Part shown: piece by piece, positions 25,189-36,103 of the stretch
How positions within the stretch are numbered: position 1 is the stretch's first letter
Layout: every line of letters starts with the position of its first letter
NCBI RefSeq assembly: GCF_010728325.1
Contig: NZ_AP022570.1
Span: 3,968,001 to 4,032,000 of the forward strand
From: Mycolicibacterium poriferae
GTDB lineage: Bacteria > Actinomycetota > Actinomycetes > Mycobacteriales > Mycobacteriaceae
Reading direction: 5' to 3'
DNA length: 64,000 nucleotides
Program-made: the position numbers and the translations under genes
The notes under the pieces: generated by a model
Databases searched by the model: none
What the model saw: the letters and a program-made list of their open reading frames with translations, nothing else
What the model was told of the DNA's origin: nothing

Positions 25189-26054
25189 TGTGAGGACCCT
25201 TCGTGCGGTGAAGCTGGTGTGGTGCGGGATGACTGTGAGGTCTCTGCGGCCTCAGCCTGTTCCGTGGAATCTGGTGTCTGTGATGAAGGTGTGACTCGTG
25301 TGACTACTGCCGGTGACGTTAGCGGTCGCGATCCCAATAGCGCGGTACCGACACGCACACATGTCGAACCATGTTTGACCGCCGCCTCGAGGTCACCGGA
25401 CATGCCGGCCGACAGTTCGAGCCGCTGCGAGTAGCCCTGTTGTACCCGCCGCCGCTCGGCGTCCAAACGAGCGAAGGCCTGGTCGGGGTCGGCGTCCATC
25501 GGCGGAATCGCCATCAGGCCGACGAACTGCAGTCCCGCTGCCGCGTCGACAGCGGCGCACACGGTGTCGATCCGTTCGGCCGCGGCCACGTCGATTCCGC
25601 CGCGGGACTCGTCCCCGTCGAGGCTGACCTGCACGTACACCCGCATCGGCGCGTCCCGGCGGTCGCGCTCCAACGCGTCGGACGCCGCGCGGTCCAGCGC
25701 GTTGACCAGTTTGACCGTATCGACGGAGTGAGCGGCATAGGCCCACTCCGCGATCGACCGGGCCTTGTTGCGCTGGATACGCCCGATCATGTGCCAGCGC
25801 ACCTCGCCGACCGCTCCACTGCTCGCCACCTCGGCGATCTTCTGCGTGGCTTCCTGGTCACGGGACTCACCGAATGCGGTGCAGCCCAGGCGGTGTAGCG
25901 CAACCACGTCGCTGGCCGGGAAGAACTTGGTGACCGGCAGCAACTCGATGTCGGCGGGGTCACGTCCGGCAGCCTGCGCCGCGCGGTCCAGCCGCGCGCG
26001 CAGCCCGGCCAGCGCCTCCCCCAGATCCCGTTCCCGCTGCTCGGTCGCGTTCAC
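25185..26054 (-). CDS. yggS: PLP homeostasis protein YggS, with a C-terminal extension
   Basis: Pyridoxal-phosphate-binding TIM-barrel protein that buffers PLP. The PLP lysine lies in [13 protein letters not shown] (about residue 42). The phosphate-binding region [27 protein letters not shown] is at about 225-255. The GTG start at 26054 overlaps the pgeF stop as GTGA. At 289 residues it is longer than the usual 230-260, because of a roughly 40-residue Ser/Thr/Glu-rich tail past the barrel that looks disordered. The frame is open upstream of 26054, but that part is shadow of pgeF. Confidence 0.93.
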   Translation of the reverse strand: MNATEQRERDLGEALAGLRARLDRAAQAAGRDPADIELLPVTKFFPASDVVALHRLGCTAFGESRDQEATQKIAEVASSGAVGEVRWHMIGRIQRNKARSIAEWAYAAHSVDTVKLVNALDRAASDALERDRRDAPMRVYVQVSLDGDESRGGIDVAAAERIDTVCAAVDAAAGLQFVGLMAIPPMDADPDQAFARLDAERRRVQQGYSQRLELSAGMSGDLEAAVKHGSTCVRVGTALLGSRPLTSPAVVTRVTPSSQTPDSTEQAEAAETSQSSRTTPASPHEGSSQ

Positions 26055-26914
26055 CGCTGCGGCTCCAGCCACACCAGGCAAGCCAGTCGGCCCGTCGGCG
26101 CGTCCCGGCGGTGGCTGAACAGCGTGGGATCGTCGACGGTGCAACGGGGATCGATGTCGATGGCGGTGACGCCCAGCGAGCGCAGCTGGGCGGCGATGCC
26201 GGCGCGCAGGTCCAACCCCGCGGTGCCGCGCCGGGTGGTCGTGCGGCTGCCCGGCAGCGACCGCTCGACCTCGGCAGCCATCTCGTCGGGAACCTCGTAG
26301 TTGGGGCCGCTGACCGCCGGGCCGAGCAGGACCGACACGTCTTCGGCGCGTGCGCCGGCGTCGACCATGACACGCAGCGCCTCGGGGACGACCCCTTGCG
26401 CCGCACCGACTCGGCCCGCGTGCACCGCGCCGACCACGCCGGCTCGGGCGTCGGCCAGCAGCACCGGCACGCAGTCGGCGGTGACCACTGCGAGCGCCAA
26501 TCCTGGTGTGGCGGTGACCAAACCGTCCGTGGCGTCGCAGGTGCGACCGGCGTCGGCCACCATCTCGACATGGGTGCCGTGGACCTGGTTCATCCAGACG
26601 ATCCCGTCGTCACCCAACCCGGTCGCCGTGGCGAGCCGGCGTCGGTTCGCCGCGACCGCGGCCGGGTCGTCGCCGACGTGGTCGCCGAGGTTGAAGCTGT
26701 CGAACGGCGGCCTGGACACCCCGCCAGCGCGGGCGGTGGTGACGCGCCTGACCCGCAGGCCGGACCCGCGAGCAGGCCCGCGGCCGGAGGACGCACGATC
26801 AGCCCCCCGTCCGGAGGACGCACGATCAAGCCCGCGGCCGGAGGACGCACGATCAGCCCCCCGTCCGGAGGACGCACGATCAAGCCCGCGGCCGGAGGAC
26901 GCACGATCAGCCAT
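26051..26914 (-). CDS. pgeF: Peptidoglycan editing factor PgeF (YfiH/laccase-domain), with N-terminal repeat
   Basis: YfiH-type protein. E. coli PgeF removes mis-incorporated residues from UDP-MurNAc peptides; older annotations call it polyphenol oxidase. The metal-binding triad is visible: His in NQVHGTHV, Cys in VTADCVPVLL and His in AVHAGRVGAA. The core begins near residue 52 (LRVRRVTTARAGGVS). Residues 3-46 are five tandem DRASSGRG-x nonapeptides encoded by a 27-bp minisatellite, absent from normal PgeF. The ATG at 26914 lies 20 bp past the ftsZ stop with no good Shine-Dalgarno. Initiation from a downstream codon, leaving the repeat untranslated, is possible. Confidence 0.88.
   Translation of the reverse strand: MADRASSGRGLDRASSGRGADRASSGRGLDRASSGRGADRASSGRGPARGSGLRVRRVTTARAGGVSRPPFDSFNLGDHVGDDPAAVAANRRRLATATGLGDDGIVWMNQVHGTHVEMVADAGRTCDATDGLVTATPGLALAVVTADCVPVLLADARAGVVGAVHAGRVGAAQGVVPEALRVMVDAGARAEDVSVLLGPAVSGPNYEVPDEMAAEVERSLPGSRTTTRRGTAGLDLRAGIAAQLRSLGVTAIDIDPRCTVDDPTLFSHRRDAPTGRLACLVWLEPQR
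26786..26911. repeat. 27-bp minisatellite, five copies, in the 5' end of pgeF
   Basis: Copies begin at 26786, 26813, 26840, 26867 and 26894, each starting GGAGGACGCACGATCA. They alternate between two 3' halves (AGCCCGCGGCC and GCCCCCCGTCC), giving a 54-bp higher-order period. In the pgeF frame each encodes DRASSGRG plus Leu or Ala. A 27-bp unit preserves the reading frame, so copy number could vary without frameshift. Confidence 0.9.
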
Positions 26915-26934
26915 GCCGTGACCGTAGGACGTGA

Positions 26935-28104
26935 TCAGTGGCGCATGAACGGCGGCACGTCGACGTCGTCATCGGAGATGCCCCCATCGTCGCCGCCGAT
27001 CCGCACCGTGGCGCCGTTGGTGTGCACCGGCACACTGGCCGGATCCGAGGGCTCGAACAGCGACGAGCTGACCCGGCCGGCCTTGCCCGGGGTGATCGGG
27101 GTGCTCCCGGTAGCCCCCTGCGCCTGCGCCTCCCCGGTCACCGGTTTGCGTCCGGGGCCGGCCGCATCGAACCCGGCGGCGATGACGGTGACCCGCACTT
27201 CGTCGCCCAGCGAGTCGTCGATCACGGTGCCGAAGATGATGTTGGCTTCTTGGTGGGCGGCGTCCTGCACCAGCGAGGCCGCCTCGTTGATTTCGAACAG
27301 GCCCAGGTCACTGCCGCCGGCCACCGACAGCAGCACACCTTGGGCGCCCTCCATCGAAGCTTCCAGCAGCGGCGAGTTGATCGCGATCTCGGCCGCTTTG
27401 AGCGCACGCCCGTCGCCGCGTGCCGAGCCGATGCCCATCAGCGCAGTGCCCGCACCACTCATCACACCCTTGACGTCGGCGAAGTCGACGTTGATGAGGC
27501 CGGGCGTGGTGATCAGGTCCGTGATGCCCTGGACACCGTTGAGCAGCACCTCGTCGGCGCTGCGGAAGGCGTCCATCAGCGACACCGCGGCGTCGCCCAT
27601 CTGCAGCAACCGGTCGTTGGGGATGACGATGAGCGTGTCGCAGCTCTCGCGCAGCGCCGTGATACCGGCTTCGGCCTGGTTGCTGCGCCGCTTGCCCTCG
27701 AACGAGAACGGCCGCGTCACCACTCCGACGGTCAATGCGCCCAGCTTGCGGGCGATGGTCGCCACGACCGGTGCTCCACCGGTGCCTGTGCCGCCGCCTT
27801 CACCGGCGGTGACGAACACCATGTCGGCGCCGCGCAGCAGCTCCTCGATGTCGTCCTTGGCGTCTTCGGCGGCCTTGCGACCGACCTCGGGGTCGGCGCC
27901 GGCACCGAGACCGCGGGTCGAGTCCCGTCCGACGTCGAGTTTGACGTCGGCGTCGCTCATCAACAACGCCTGCGCGTCGGTGTTGATCGCGATGAACTCA
28001 ACGCCTTTGAGGCCTTGCTCGATCATCCGGTTGACGGCGTTGACGCCGCCGCCGCCGATACCGACCACCTTGATCACAGCGAGGTAGTTATGCGGGGGGG
28101 TCAT
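26935..28104 (-). CDS. ftsZ: Cell division protein FtsZ
   Basis: Tubulin-like GTPase that forms the Z ring. The product is 389 residues. It has the nucleotide loop [14 protein letters not shown], the tubulin signature GEGGGTGTG (about residue 103) and the T7 synergy loop around [11 protein letters not shown] (about 205). A variable linker precedes the C-terminal tail [11 protein letters not shown], which binds SepF and FtsW. The ATG at 28104 is chosen for GGAAGG seven bases upstream and exact family start ([15 protein letters not shown]); 26 further codons are open above it. A 229-bp leader separates it from ftsQ, so it has its own promoter(s). Confidence 0.97.
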   Translation of the reverse strand: MTPPHNYLAVIKVVGIGGGGVNAVNRMIEQGLKGVEFIAINTDAQALLMSDADVKLDVGRDSTRGLGAGADPEVGRKAAEDAKDDIEELLRGADMVFVTAGEGGGTGTGGAPVVATIARKLGALTVGVVTRPFSFEGKRRSNQAEAGITALRESCDTLIVIPNDRLLQMGDAAVSLMDAFRSADEVLLNGVQGITDLITTPGLINVDFADVKGVMSGAGTALMGIGSARGDGRALKAAEIAINSPLLEASMEGAQGVLLSVAGGSDLGLFEINEAASLVQDAAHQEANIIFGTVIDDSLGDEVRVTVIAAGFDAAGPGRKPVTGEAQAQGATGSTPITPGKAGRVSSSLFEPSDPASVPVHTNGATVRIGGDDGGISDDDVDVPPFMRH

Positions 28105-28177
28105 GTGCGCCCTTCCTGCCTGATGTTCCCGGTCCATTTCCGCACCTCTTGAGCGTGCCCCTAAACCCTCAACCTCA

Positions 28178-28201
28178 ACCATAGGCTTAGAGTTATGTCA
28201 A
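28178..28201 (-). promoter_or_regulatory. Candidate ftsZ promoter elements
   Basis: On the minus strand a perfect TTGACA (28201-28196) is followed 12 bp later by TATGGT (28183-28178), about 75 bp before the ftsZ start. The spacing is shorter than ideal, so one element may be used with another partner. The 229-bp ftsQ-ftsZ gap is the only sizeable non-coding gap in the block, which supports a promoter here. Confidence 0.35.
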
Positions 28202-28333
28202 GTAGTGCGGTGCAAACAGAACGGTAGGGCCGGTGTGCACGGGTGCCGAGCAGGCGCGCCGACACGACACGAGAAAATTCGCGGTGATGCGCGTCAGGTG
28301 CATGCCGTCGAGGCCCACCAACGGTCGCGCCGG

Positions 28334-29281
28334 CTATTTGACCGTCGGCAGGTCCGGGCTCGACACGTCGTAGGTCTGCCCCGGCTGCGTCAGCAGTGCA
28401 GCCAGCTTCAGTGCCTTCTCCTCGGTCCGATCGGTGGTCCCCCACACCACGGTCCGGCCGTCCACCAGCGTCAACGTGATCGATGCGACCGACGGGGCCG
28501 AGATCCTGCCCACCTGGCCGGCCACCTCCGGGCGCAGTGAGGTCATCACCTTCAGCGCGGCCTTGGTCGCTGGATCGTTCGGCCCGGGATTCTCGGTGTC
28601 GAGGTAGGGCACCCCGGGCGGCGGGGGGCCGGTCGCGAAATCCACCCCGTCCTCGTCGAACAGGTGGACCCCGTCGGGATAGTCCTTGACCACCACCGGG
28701 ACCCTCTCGACGACGGTGATCCGCAGCGTCGACGGGTATTGCCGTTGCACTCTGGCCGAGGCGACCCGCCGGATCGACGCCACCCGGCCCGCCACGGCGT
28801 CGGTGTCGACCTGCAACAGCGGTGTCCCCGGTGCCACGGCCGCGGCCGCGACGACGTCCTCCTGCGGCAGCACCCCGAGGCCGGTGACCTCGATGCTGCG
28901 AGCCGACATGATCGGGGTGAAGTACAGGACCAGGCCCAGTCCCACCACCAGCACCGCAATCGCCACCGACCATGCCAGCACCTTCAGGCCGCGGACCGCA
29001 CCGCGACCCGGCGCGCCGGACTGCTGCGTCGAGAGCCCCAGCGCCCGACGCTTGGCTTCGCGGCGGGCCTCCTCGATGGCGGTGGCCCGCGCCTGGGCCT
29101 CCCGGCGGGCCTCCCGCTCCCGCCGAGCCCGCCGACGGGGCCCCTCCACGTCCTCGGCTGCCTGCTGCGACGCCTCCGGCTCTGCCGGCTCTGCCGCCGG
29201 TGCCGTGGGCTCGGGCGCCTCGGGCGCCTCGGGCGGCTCGGTCCCGTCGGCGGTCTGCTCGTCCCCGCGCGGTTCGCTCAT
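28334..29281 (-). CDS. ftsQ: Cell division protein FtsQ
   Basis: Bitopic divisome protein linking early and late division proteins. The 315-residue product has a long acidic Pro/Glu/Ala N-tail (1-50) and an Arg-rich stretch (50-82). One transmembrane helix (about 100-122, [21 protein letters not shown]) follows, then the extracytoplasmic POTRA domain ([19 protein letters not shown]) and FtsQ beta domain. The ATG overlaps the murC stop as ATGA. Confidence 0.94.
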   Translation of the reverse strand: MSEPRGDEQTADGTEPPEAPEAPEPTAPAAEPAEPEASQQAAEDVEGPRRRARREREARREAQARATAIEEARREAKRRALGLSTQQSGAPGRGAVRGLKVLAWSVAIAVLVVGLGLVLYFTPIMSARSIEVTGLGVLPQEDVVAAAAVAPGTPLLQVDTDAVAGRVASIRRVASARVQRQYPSTLRITVVERVPVVVKDYPDGVHLFDEDGVDFATGPPPPGVPYLDTENPGPNDPATKAALKVMTSLRPEVAGQVGRISAPSVASITLTLVDGRTVVWGTTDRTEEKALKLAALLTQPGQTYDVSSPDLPTVK

Positions 29282-30762
29282 CGTGCCCCCGACCCGGGCG
29301 CGCGGCGGTTGGCCTGGACCGTCAGCTCGGCGAGAATCTCCTTGCCCAGCAATGTCACATCCCCGGCGCCCATCGTGACGATCACATCGCCCGGCTCGGC
29401 CGCGGCCGCGACCCGGGCCGGTACCGCCGAGAAGTCCGGGATGTAGGTCACCGGGACGGTGACCTGCTCGGCGATCGTCGCGCCACTGATGCCCGCCAAC
29501 GGCTGCTCGCGCGCGGCGTAGACGTCGAGCACGAAGACCTCGTCGGCCAGGTCCAGCGCCGCGGCGAATTCGGTGGCGAACGCCTGGGTCCGCGAATACA
29601 GGTGGGGCTGGAACACCACGATCGAGCGGCCGCCGGTTTCCGACGCCAGCCCACGCATCGCGGTGAGAGCGGCGGTGACCTTGGTCGGGTGGTGGGCGTA
29701 GTCGTCGAAGACCTGGACACCGCCGACGACACCCACCAACTCGAACCGGCGACGCACCCCCTCGAACCCGGCCAGCGCCCCGAGCACGTCATCGGGATCG
29801 GCGCCCGCGTGGATCGCGGCCAGCAGCGCGCCCAGCGCGTTGAGCGCCATGTGCCGACCCGGCACCGCCAGCCGCATGGTCCGCGGACGGCCCTCCCCCG
29901 CCAACTGCACGGTGGCCACTGCGGTGGTGCCCTGCTGCCGCCAATCCAGCAGTTCACCAGCCAGGCCGGCGGCGTCAGCCAGGCCGGCGGTGGCCGCGTT
30001 GCTGCCGTAGCGCAGCACCTGGATGCCCAGGGCGGCGGTGCGCTCGGCGAACGCGGCGGCGCCCGGATCGTCGACGCAGACCACCACGACGCCGCCGGGC
30101 TTGAGCCGCTCCATGAAGGCATCGAACACCGCCACATAGGCCTGTTCGGTGCCGAAGAAATCCAGATGGTCGGCTTCGATGTTGGTGACGACCACGATGT
30201 CGGGGCTGTACTGGACCAGCGATCCGTCGCTCTCGTCGGCCTCGGCCACGAAGAACGCGCCGCTGCCGTGGTGGGCATTGGTGCCCGCCTCCCCCAGGTC
30301 GCCGCCCACGGCGAAGGACGGATCGAACCCGGCGTGCTGCAGCGCCACGATGAGCATGGACGTGGTGGTCGTCTTACCCGCGGTGCCGGTCACCATCAGC
30401 GTCGTCTGTCCGGCCATCAGTTTGGCCAGCACCTCGGGGCGCAGGATCACCGGGATCCCACGCTTGCGTGCCTCGACCAGTTCGGGATTGGTCTTCGGAA
30501 TGGCCGCGTGGGTGGTAACCACCGCGGTCGGACCTCCCGGCAGCAGGTCCAACGAGGACGGGTCGTGCCCGATCCGGATCGTCGCACCGCGGGCCCGCAG
30601 TGCGATGACGCCGCGGGACTCCTTGGCATCGGAGCCCGACACCAACCCACCCCGGTCGATCAGGATGCGGGCGATGCCGCTCATGCCCGCGCCGCCGATG
30701 CCCACCATGTGCACCCGCCGCAGTTCGGGCGGCAGATCCGGGGCTCGACCCAGCGAGCTCAC
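29278..30762 (-). CDS. murC: UDP-N-acetylmuramate--L-alanine ligase
   Basis: Adds L-Ala to UDP-MurNAc (or MurNGlyc in mycobacteria) in the cytoplasm. The 494-residue product has the N-terminal Rossmann motif [15 protein letters not shown], the ATP loop [11 protein letters not shown] (about residue 125) and the Mur-ligase central and C-terminal domains ([26 protein letters not shown]). The GTG start overlaps the murG stop as GTGA, and its own stop overlaps ftsQ. Confidence 0.96.
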   Translation of the reverse strand: MSSLGRAPDLPPELRRVHMVGIGGAGMSGIARILIDRGGLVSGSDAKESRGVIALRARGATIRIGHDPSSLDLLPGGPTAVVTTHAAIPKTNPELVEARKRGIPVILRPEVLAKLMAGQTTLMVTGTAGKTTTTSMLIVALQHAGFDPSFAVGGDLGEAGTNAHHGSGAFFVAEADESDGSLVQYSPDIVVVTNIEADHLDFFGTEQAYVAVFDAFMERLKPGGVVVVCVDDPGAAAFAERTAALGIQVLRYGSNAATAGLADAAGLAGELLDWRQQGTTAVATVQLAGEGRPRTMRLAVPGRHMALNALGALLAAIHAGADPDDVLGALAGFEGVRRRFELVGVVGGVQVFDDYAHHPTKVTAALTAMRGLASETGGRSIVVFQPHLYSRTQAFATEFAAALDLADEVFVLDVYAAREQPLAGISGATIAEQVTVPVTYIPDFSAVPARVAAAAEPGDVIVTMGAGDVTLLGKEILAELTVQANRRAPGSGAR

Positions 30763-32066
30763 CGTCGGAGCCGATCTTCGCGCGCGGCCCGCGCCACCTC
30801 GAGCGCCACGTGCGCGACCCGCTCGGCCGCGTCGCGATGCCCGGCCAGTACCGCGCCGGTCGTCATCGCCGCGAGCCGGCTGGAATCGGTCAGCAGCCCC
30901 GCCACGGTGTCGGCGACGAACTCCGGAGTCAGCGAACGGTCTTCGACAAGCAGCCCGCCCCCGGCTTCGACCACGGGCAGTGCATTGAGCCGCTGCTCTC
31001 CGTTACCGATCGGCAGCGGTACATACACCGCCGGCAATCCGACGGCGGCGACCTCGGCCACCGTCATCGCGCCCGAGCGGCAGATCGCCAGGTCCGCGGC
31101 GGCATAGGCCAGGTCCATCCGGTCCAGGTACGGCACGGCGACGTAGGGCGGATCGTGCGGGCCAGGCTCACGCAACTGCAGAGTGTTCTTCGCGCCGTAG
31201 GCGTGGATCACCGAAATGCCCTGTGCTGCAAGTGCTTCAGCGGCTGCGGACACTGCCGTGTTGAGCGAGCGGGCGCCCTGCGAACCGCCGAAGACCAGCA
31301 GCACCTTCGCGTCCTCGGCCAGGCCGAAGTGCTCGCGCGCCTCGGCACGCAACGCCGCGCGGTCCAGCGACGTGATCGTCGCGCGCACCGGCATACCGAC
31401 GACCTCGGCATGACGCAGACCCGGATCGGGCACCGCCGAAAGCACCCGGCGCGCCGACATCGCCCCCACCCGGTTGGCCAGCCCCGCGCTGGCGTTGGCC
31501 TCGTGGACGACGACAGGTACGCGGCGGCGCGCCCGGACACTGCGCGCGGCCAGATAGGCCGGCAGCGCGACATAGCCGCCGAACCCGACGACGATGTCGG
31601 CGTCGACCCTGTCGAGCACGTCTCTGACCTCGCGCACCGCCAGCCGAACCCGGCCCGGCAGCCGCAGCAGGTCCGCTGTCGGCTTACGCGGCAGCGGCAC
31701 CGGCGTGATGAGCTGCAGGTCGTAGCCGCGGGCCGGGACCAGGCGCGTCTCCAGACCCCGCTCGGTGCCCAGCGCGGTGATCCGTATATCCGGTGCCAGC
31801 ATGGTCAACGCGTCGGCCACCGCCATCGCGGGCTCGACGTGACCCGCCGTACCGCCACCGGCAAGCACGACCGATATCCCCCGGTCGCTTCGCTCCTGCC
31901 CCGCCGGGCCAGATATCCCCCGGTCGCTTCGCTCCTGCCCCGCCGGGCCAGATATCCCCCGGTCGCTCCGCTCCTGCCCCGCCGGGCCAGATATCCCCCG
32001 GTCGTCCCCGTCGCTTCGCACGTGGGCCCAGCCCTTCTGCCCGTCCGGGACCGACTTGCCCGTCAC
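30759..32066 (-). CDS. murG: UDP-GlcNAc:lipid I GlcNAc transferase MurG, with a repeat-bearing N-terminus
   Basis: Membrane-associated GT28 enzyme that converts lipid I to lipid II. The catalytic core starts near residue 67 ([19 protein letters not shown]) and shows [41 protein letters not shown] and the UDP-GlcNAc loop [13 protein letters not shown]. The total is 435 residues. The N-terminal 66 are an extension containing three copies of a 13-residue unit ([13 protein letters not shown]). M. tuberculosis MurG also has an N-terminal extension, but shorter and without this repeat. The GTG start at 32066 overlaps the ftsW stop as GTGA. Confidence 0.94.
   Translation of the reverse strand: MTGKSVPDGQKGWAHVRSDGDDRGISGPAGQERSDRGISGPAGQERSDRGISGPAGQERSDRGISVVLAGGGTAGHVEPAMAVADALTMLAPDIRITALGTERGLETRLVPARGYDLQLITPVPLPRKPTADLLRLPGRVRLAVREVRDVLDRVDADIVVGFGGYVALPAYLAARSVRARRRVPVVVHEANASAGLANRVGAMSARRVLSAVPDPGLRHAEVVGMPVRATITSLDRAALRAEAREHFGLAEDAKVLLVFGGSQGARSLNTAVSAAAEALAAQGISVIHAYGAKNTLQLREPGPHDPPYVAVPYLDRMDLAYAAADLAICRSGAMTVAEVAAVGLPAVYVPLPIGNGEQRLNALPVVEAGGGLLVEDRSLTPEFVADTVAGLLTDSSRLAAMTTGAVLAGHRDAAERVAHVALEVARAAREDRLRR
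31873..32004. repeat. 39-bp minisatellite, three copies plus a partial, in the 5' end of murG
   Basis: Units beginning GATATCCCCCGGTCG start at 31873, 31912, 31951 and 31990, a period of exactly 39 bp. The three full copies are almost identical (one CTTC/CTCC difference). On the coding strand each encodes a 13-residue unit. The unit contains a GCGAAGCGACCGGGGG string that resembles short interspersed sequences I recall from intergenic DNA of fast-growing mycobacteria, so a captured extragenic repeat is likely. Confidence 0.9.
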
Positions 32067-33562
32067 CCGTGACGCTGACCTTCCAGTGTGCGGGCTCGCC
32101 GGCCCTGCTTACGCTGGCCAGCACCATATCCGACCGGGGTCTTGGCGGCCGAAACCGGCCGCTTCTGGCGGGTACGGGTGTTCCTCGGCGGGGTGGCCGG
32201 ACGGCGGGAGCGCGACCGCAGTCTGTCTCTGACGGCTTCGGCCCGGGTCGGGGCGTACGGCGCGGGCAGCGGCAAGCGGAGGAGCCGGTTGACCCGGTCG
32301 TCGCGGCCGGCGCGCAGCGCAGCAACCGCTTCGGGTTCGTGGCGCGCGGCGTTGGCCATGATGCCGATCATCAACAAAGTGGTGGACGTCGACGTGCCGC
32401 CGGCGGAGATCAGGGGCAGCTGCAGGCCGGTGACCGGCAGCAGGCCGACCACGTAGCCGACGTTGATGAACACCTGCGACAGGATCCACAGCGTCGCGGT
32501 GGCGGTGAGCAGACGCAGGAACGGATCGGCGGAGCGGCGCGCGATCCGCATGCCGGTGTAGGCGAACAGGCCGAACAGGCACAGCAGACCGACGGCGCCG
32601 ACGAATCCGAGTTCCTCGCCGACGATGGCGAAGATGAAGTCGTTGTGGGCGTTGGGCAGATAGTTCCACTTCGCGGTGCCCTGACCAAGACCGTCGCCGA
32701 AGACCCCGCCGTTGGCCAGCGCGAACCGGGCCTGGCGGGCTTGATAGCCCGAACCCTGGGCGTCGGCTGCGGGGTTCAGCCACGACTGCACCCGCGCCGA
32801 GCGGTACCCCTCGGCGAGCGCGAGGATCAGACCGGAGACCAGCACGGCGCCCAGTGACGTCAGGAAGACCCGCAGCGGCAGACCCGCGTACCACAGCAGC
32901 GCCAACAGGATGACGCCCATCGACAGCGTTTGCCCCAGGTCGGGCTGGGCGACGATGAGCGCCAGCGCGATCACCGCGGCCGGCACCAGCGGCACCAGCA
33001 TCTCCCGCAGCGACGCCCGCTCCATGCGGCGGGCGGCGAGCAGATGCGCACCCCAGATCGCCAGCGCGATCTTGGCCAGCTCCGAGGGCTGCATGGAGAA
33101 TCCGGCGAAGACGAACCAGCCACGAGAACCGTTGGCCACCTTGCCGATTCCCGGGATCAGCACGAGGATCAACAACACGATGGTGATGGCGAACCCGGTG
33201 AAGGCGAACCTGCGCATCACTGACACGGGAGTGCGCAGCGCCACATAGAAGGCCACCAGCCCGATCAAGGTCCACAGCAACTGCTTGGCGAACACCACCC
33301 AGGGCGAGCCGTCGGTGTCGTACGAATACACGCCCGAGGCCGACAACACCATCGTCAACCCCATGGTGGTCAGCAGTGCCGTCACGGCGATGATCAGGTG
33401 AAACGACGTCATCGGCCGGCCCAGCCACGCGCCGAAGCGGTTGCGTGAACCGTGGGTCCGGACGTCGCTCGAGCCGCCGGATGTGGTCGCCGGCCGGGCC
33501 GCGTCGGCAGTCGTCGCATCGGAGCGCCGGTTACGCAGCCGGGCCAGTACGCTGCTGCTCAC
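32063..33562 (-). CDS. ftsW: Septal peptidoglycan polymerase / lipid II flippase candidate FtsW
   Basis: SEDS-family membrane protein that polymerises lipid II at the septum with PbpB. The 499-residue product has about ten transmembrane segments between residues 55 and 410. SEDS signatures include [29 protein letters not shown] and [19 protein letters not shown], and the closing [13 protein letters not shown]. The cytoplasmic C-tail of about 90 residues is very basic ([13 protein letters not shown]). The GTG start is 5 bp after the murD stop. Confidence 0.95.
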   Translation of the reverse strand: MSSSVLARLRNRRSDATTADAARPATTSGGSSDVRTHGSRNRFGAWLGRPMTSFHLIIAVTALLTTMGLTMVLSASGVYSYDTDGSPWVVFAKQLLWTLIGLVAFYVALRTPVSVMRRFAFTGFAITIVLLILVLIPGIGKVANGSRGWFVFAGFSMQPSELAKIALAIWGAHLLAARRMERASLREMLVPLVPAAVIALALIVAQPDLGQTLSMGVILLALLWYAGLPLRVFLTSLGAVLVSGLILALAEGYRSARVQSWLNPAADAQGSGYQARQARFALANGGVFGDGLGQGTAKWNYLPNAHNDFIFAIVGEELGFVGAVGLLCLFGLFAYTGMRIARRSADPFLRLLTATATLWILSQVFINVGYVVGLLPVTGLQLPLISAGGTSTSTTLLMIGIMANAARHEPEAVAALRAGRDDRVNRLLRLPLPAPYAPTRAEAVRDRLRSRSRRPATPPRNTRTRQKRPVSAAKTPVGYGAGQRKQGRRARTLEGQRHG

Positions 33563-33567
33563 GACGG

Positions 33568-35031
33568 CTACCTGGTCGCTGCGCGCACGGCGGAGGCAAA
33601 CGCATCACCGCGGTGCCCGTAGCCCGTGAACTGGTCGAACGACGCTCCGGCGGGGGCCAGCAACACCGTGTCTCCGGGTGCGGCCAAGCCGCGAGCCGCG
33701 TCGACGACCGCCGCCATGACGGCGTCGGACACGGGTTTCGAGCCCACCTCGATCACTCGAGTCACAGGAGTAACACCAGACTCAGGTTTCTCAAGCACCC
33801 CAGAATCCTCCCCTGTCACCAGCTCTACGACGGGGACATCCGGTGCGTGTCGCGATAACGCCTCGCCCACGACGGCCCTGTCCCGGCCGATCAGCACCGC
33901 GCCCGCCAGCCGGCTGCGCACGGCAGCGACCATCTCGTCGACCGAGGCGCCCTTCAGCATGCCGCCGGCGATCCAGATCACCCGCGGGTAGGCGCTGATC
34001 GAGGCCTGCGCCGCGTGTGGGTTGGTGGCCTTCGAGTCGTCGACATAGGTGACGCCGTCGGCGACGGCCACCACTTCGGCGCGATGGCGGCCCACCCGGA
34101 AGCCGGCCAGCGCGTCGGCAATCGCACCGGCGGGCACGTCGACGGCCCGCGCCAGGCACGCCGCACCGAGCGCGTCGAGCACCCCGACCGGACCCGCCAC
34201 GGGGATGGTCGAGGTCTGCGCAAGCACCAGCTCGTCGGCGAAAGCGTTGTCCACCAGCGCGCCCTCCCGCACACCGACTTCCCCGAGCGCGGGAGAGGTG
34301 AGCCGGAAACCGACCCGTACCGGCGCCGGCGCGGCGGCCAGCAACCGAGCCGCCACCGCGTCCTCGAGCCCGCCCACGGCCACCCGCCCCGTCAGTGCCC
34401 GCGCCTTGGCCCGCGCGTAGGCGTCCATCGACCCGTGCCAGTCCAGATGATCCTCGGCGACGTTGAGCACCACGCCGGCGTCCGGGCGCAACGACGGCGC
34501 CCAGTACAGCTGGAAGCTGGACAGCTCGACCGCCAGCACGTCGACCGGGCGGTCGAGCACATCGAGCACCGGCTCGCCGATGTTGCCGCACAGCGCGGCG
34601 CGTCGGCCACCTGCCTCCAACATCGCGTGCAGCATCGACGTCGTCGTCGTCTTGCCGTTGGTGCCGGTCACCACCAGCCACTGCCGCGGCTGCCCGTGAC
34701 GCCCCGACCGGTCCAGCCGCCACGCCAGCTCGATGTCACCCCACACCGGCACGCCCGCTGTCCGGGCGGCGGCCAGCATCGGCGCCGTGGGCGGGAACCC
34801 GGGGCTGGTGATCACCAGCGCGAAGTCGGCGATCGCGGCGGTCGCCTCGGCGGGGTCGACCACCGGCACGCCCTGTCGTGCGTATTCGGCCAGCGCCGCG
34901 GGCCGGTCGTCGGTCAACGTGGCGCGTACCCCGAGCGGAGCCAGGGCGGCCAGGATGGCGCGGCCGGTGACGCCGGCCCCGGTGACCAGGACCGCGCTAC
35001 CGGGTTCGGGGAGTTCGGACACCTCAGGCAC
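33568..35031 (-). CDS. murD: UDP-N-acetylmuramoyl-L-alanine--D-glutamate ligase
   Basis: Adds D-Glu to UDP-MurNAc-L-Ala. The 487-residue product has the Rossmann start [14 protein letters not shown], the ATP loop [15 protein letters not shown] (about residue 122) and [16 protein letters not shown]. The C-terminal ligase domain has [15 protein letters not shown] and closes with [12 protein letters not shown]. The GTG start at 35031 overlaps the mraY 3' end by 8 bp. Confidence 0.96.
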   Translation of the reverse strand: MPEVSELPEPGSAVLVTGAGVTGRAILAALAPLGVRATLTDDRPAALAEYARQGVPVVDPAEATAAIADFALVITSPGFPPTAPMLAAARTAGVPVWGDIELAWRLDRSGRHGQPRQWLVVTGTNGKTTTTSMLHAMLEAGGRRAALCGNIGEPVLDVLDRPVDVLAVELSSFQLYWAPSLRPDAGVVLNVAEDHLDWHGSMDAYARAKARALTGRVAVGGLEDAVAARLLAAAPAPVRVGFRLTSPALGEVGVREGALVDNAFADELVLAQTSTIPVAGPVGVLDALGAACLARAVDVPAGAIADALAGFRVGRHRAEVVAVADGVTYVDDSKATNPHAAQASISAYPRVIWIAGGMLKGASVDEMVAAVRSRLAGAVLIGRDRAVVGEALSRHAPDVPVVELVTGEDSGVLEKPESGVTPVTRVIEVGSKPVSDAVMAAVVDAARGLAAPGDTVLLAPAGASFDQFTGYGHRGDAFASAVRAATR

Positions 35032-36103
35032 CGACGGTGGTCAGCCACTCGCTGTAGAACAGAGCCACACCCAGACCACAGGCGATGGCGGTGAGCAGCC
35101 AGAACCGGATGATGACCGTCGTCTCGGCCCACCCCACCAGCTCGAAATGGTGGTGAAACGGCGCCATTCGGAACACCCGCCGGCCGGTGGTGCGGAAGGC
35201 CAGGATCTGCACGACCACCGAGGTCACCTCGGCGACGAACAACGCACCGAGCACCACGGCCAGCATCTCGGTGCGGCTGGTGACCGACAGCCCGGCGATG
35301 ATCCCGCCCAGCGCCAGCGACCCGGTATCGCCCATGAAGATCTTGGCCGGCGCGGCGTTCCACCACAGGAACCCGATGCACGCCCCGGCAGTGGCGGCGG
35401 CGATGATCGCCAGGTCCAGCGGGTCGCGCACGTTGTAGCAGCCGACGCCGGGGCTGGTCGCGCAGGCGTTGCGGAACTGCCAGAACGTGATCAACACGTA
35501 CGCCGCGCACACCATCGCCATGGCGCCGGCGGCCAGGCCGTCCAAGCCGTCGGTGAAGTTCACCGCGTTCGACCATGCCGACACGATGACCACGCAGAAC
35601 AGCACGAACACCGCCGGCGCCAACGTCACCGTGGCGATCTCGCGGACGTAGGACAATTCTGCGCTGCCCGGGGTCAGCCCGTCACCGTTGCGGAACTGCA
35701 GCGCCAGCAGCCCGAACAACACGGCGGCCACGAGGATGCCGATGGTCTTGGCCGTCTTGTTCAGCCCCAGGTTGCGGGATCGGCGGATCTTGATCAGGTC
35801 GTCGAGGAATCCGACGGCGCCCAGCGCGGTGGCCAGGCCCAGCACGAGCAGACCCGAGGCAGACGGGCCCTTCCCGTCGATCAGCACGCCCACCAGGTGC
35901 GTGCCGAAGTAGCTGGCCCAGATGCCGGCCACGATCGCGACCCCGCCCATCGACGGGGTGCCGCGCTTCTTGTGGTGGCTGGGCGGGCCGTCCTCGCGAA
36001 TCTCGTGGCCGAACCCCTGCCGGGTGAACAGCCGGATCAGCACCGGGGTCAGCAGGATCGACACCGCCAGGGCGATCCCGACGGCGATGAGGATCTGTCT
36101 CAT
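35024..36103 (-). CDS. mraY: Phospho-N-acetylmuramoyl-pentapeptide transferase
   Basis: Integral membrane enzyme that transfers phospho-MurNAc-pentapeptide to decaprenyl phosphate, giving lipid I. The 359-residue product has about ten transmembrane segments. It carries the conserved [11 protein letters not shown] loop, GFLDDLIKI (Asp pair), [12 protein letters not shown] and the HHHFEL motif near the C-terminus ([12 protein letters not shown]). The ATG overlaps the murF stop as ATGA. Confidence 0.97.
   Translation of the reverse strand: MRQILIAVGIALAVSILLTPVLIRLFTRQGFGHEIREDGPPSHHKKRGTPSMGGVAIVAGIWASYFGTHLVGVLIDGKGPSASGLLVLGLATALGAVGFLDDLIKIRRSRNLGLNKTAKTIGILVAAVLFGLLALQFRNGDGLTPGSAELSYVREIATVTLAPAVFVLFCVVIVSAWSNAVNFTDGLDGLAAGAMAMVCAAYVLITFWQFRNACATSPGVGCYNVRDPLDLAIIAAATAGACIGFLWWNAAPAKIFMGDTGSLALGGIIAGLSVTSRTEMLAVVLGALFVAEVTSVVVQILAFRTTGRRVFRMAPFHHHFELVGWAETTVIIRFWLLTAIACGLGVALFYSEWLTTVGA

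Noticed and set aside
26051..26914. Multicopper polyphenol oxidase
   Set aside because: Only the single His-Cys-His site of the YfiH/PgeF family is present, not the multiple copper sites of laccases; dcw context favours peptidoglycan editing.
26111..28087. A 658-codon plus-strand frame opposite pgeF and ftsZ
   Set aside because: It spans two well-defined minus-strand genes and includes the minisatellite in another frame; not coding.
26786..32004. Tandem repeats at 26786 and 31873 as possible CRISPR arrays
   Set aside because: Units are contiguous without variable spacers, lie in frame inside genes, and no cas genes are nearby.
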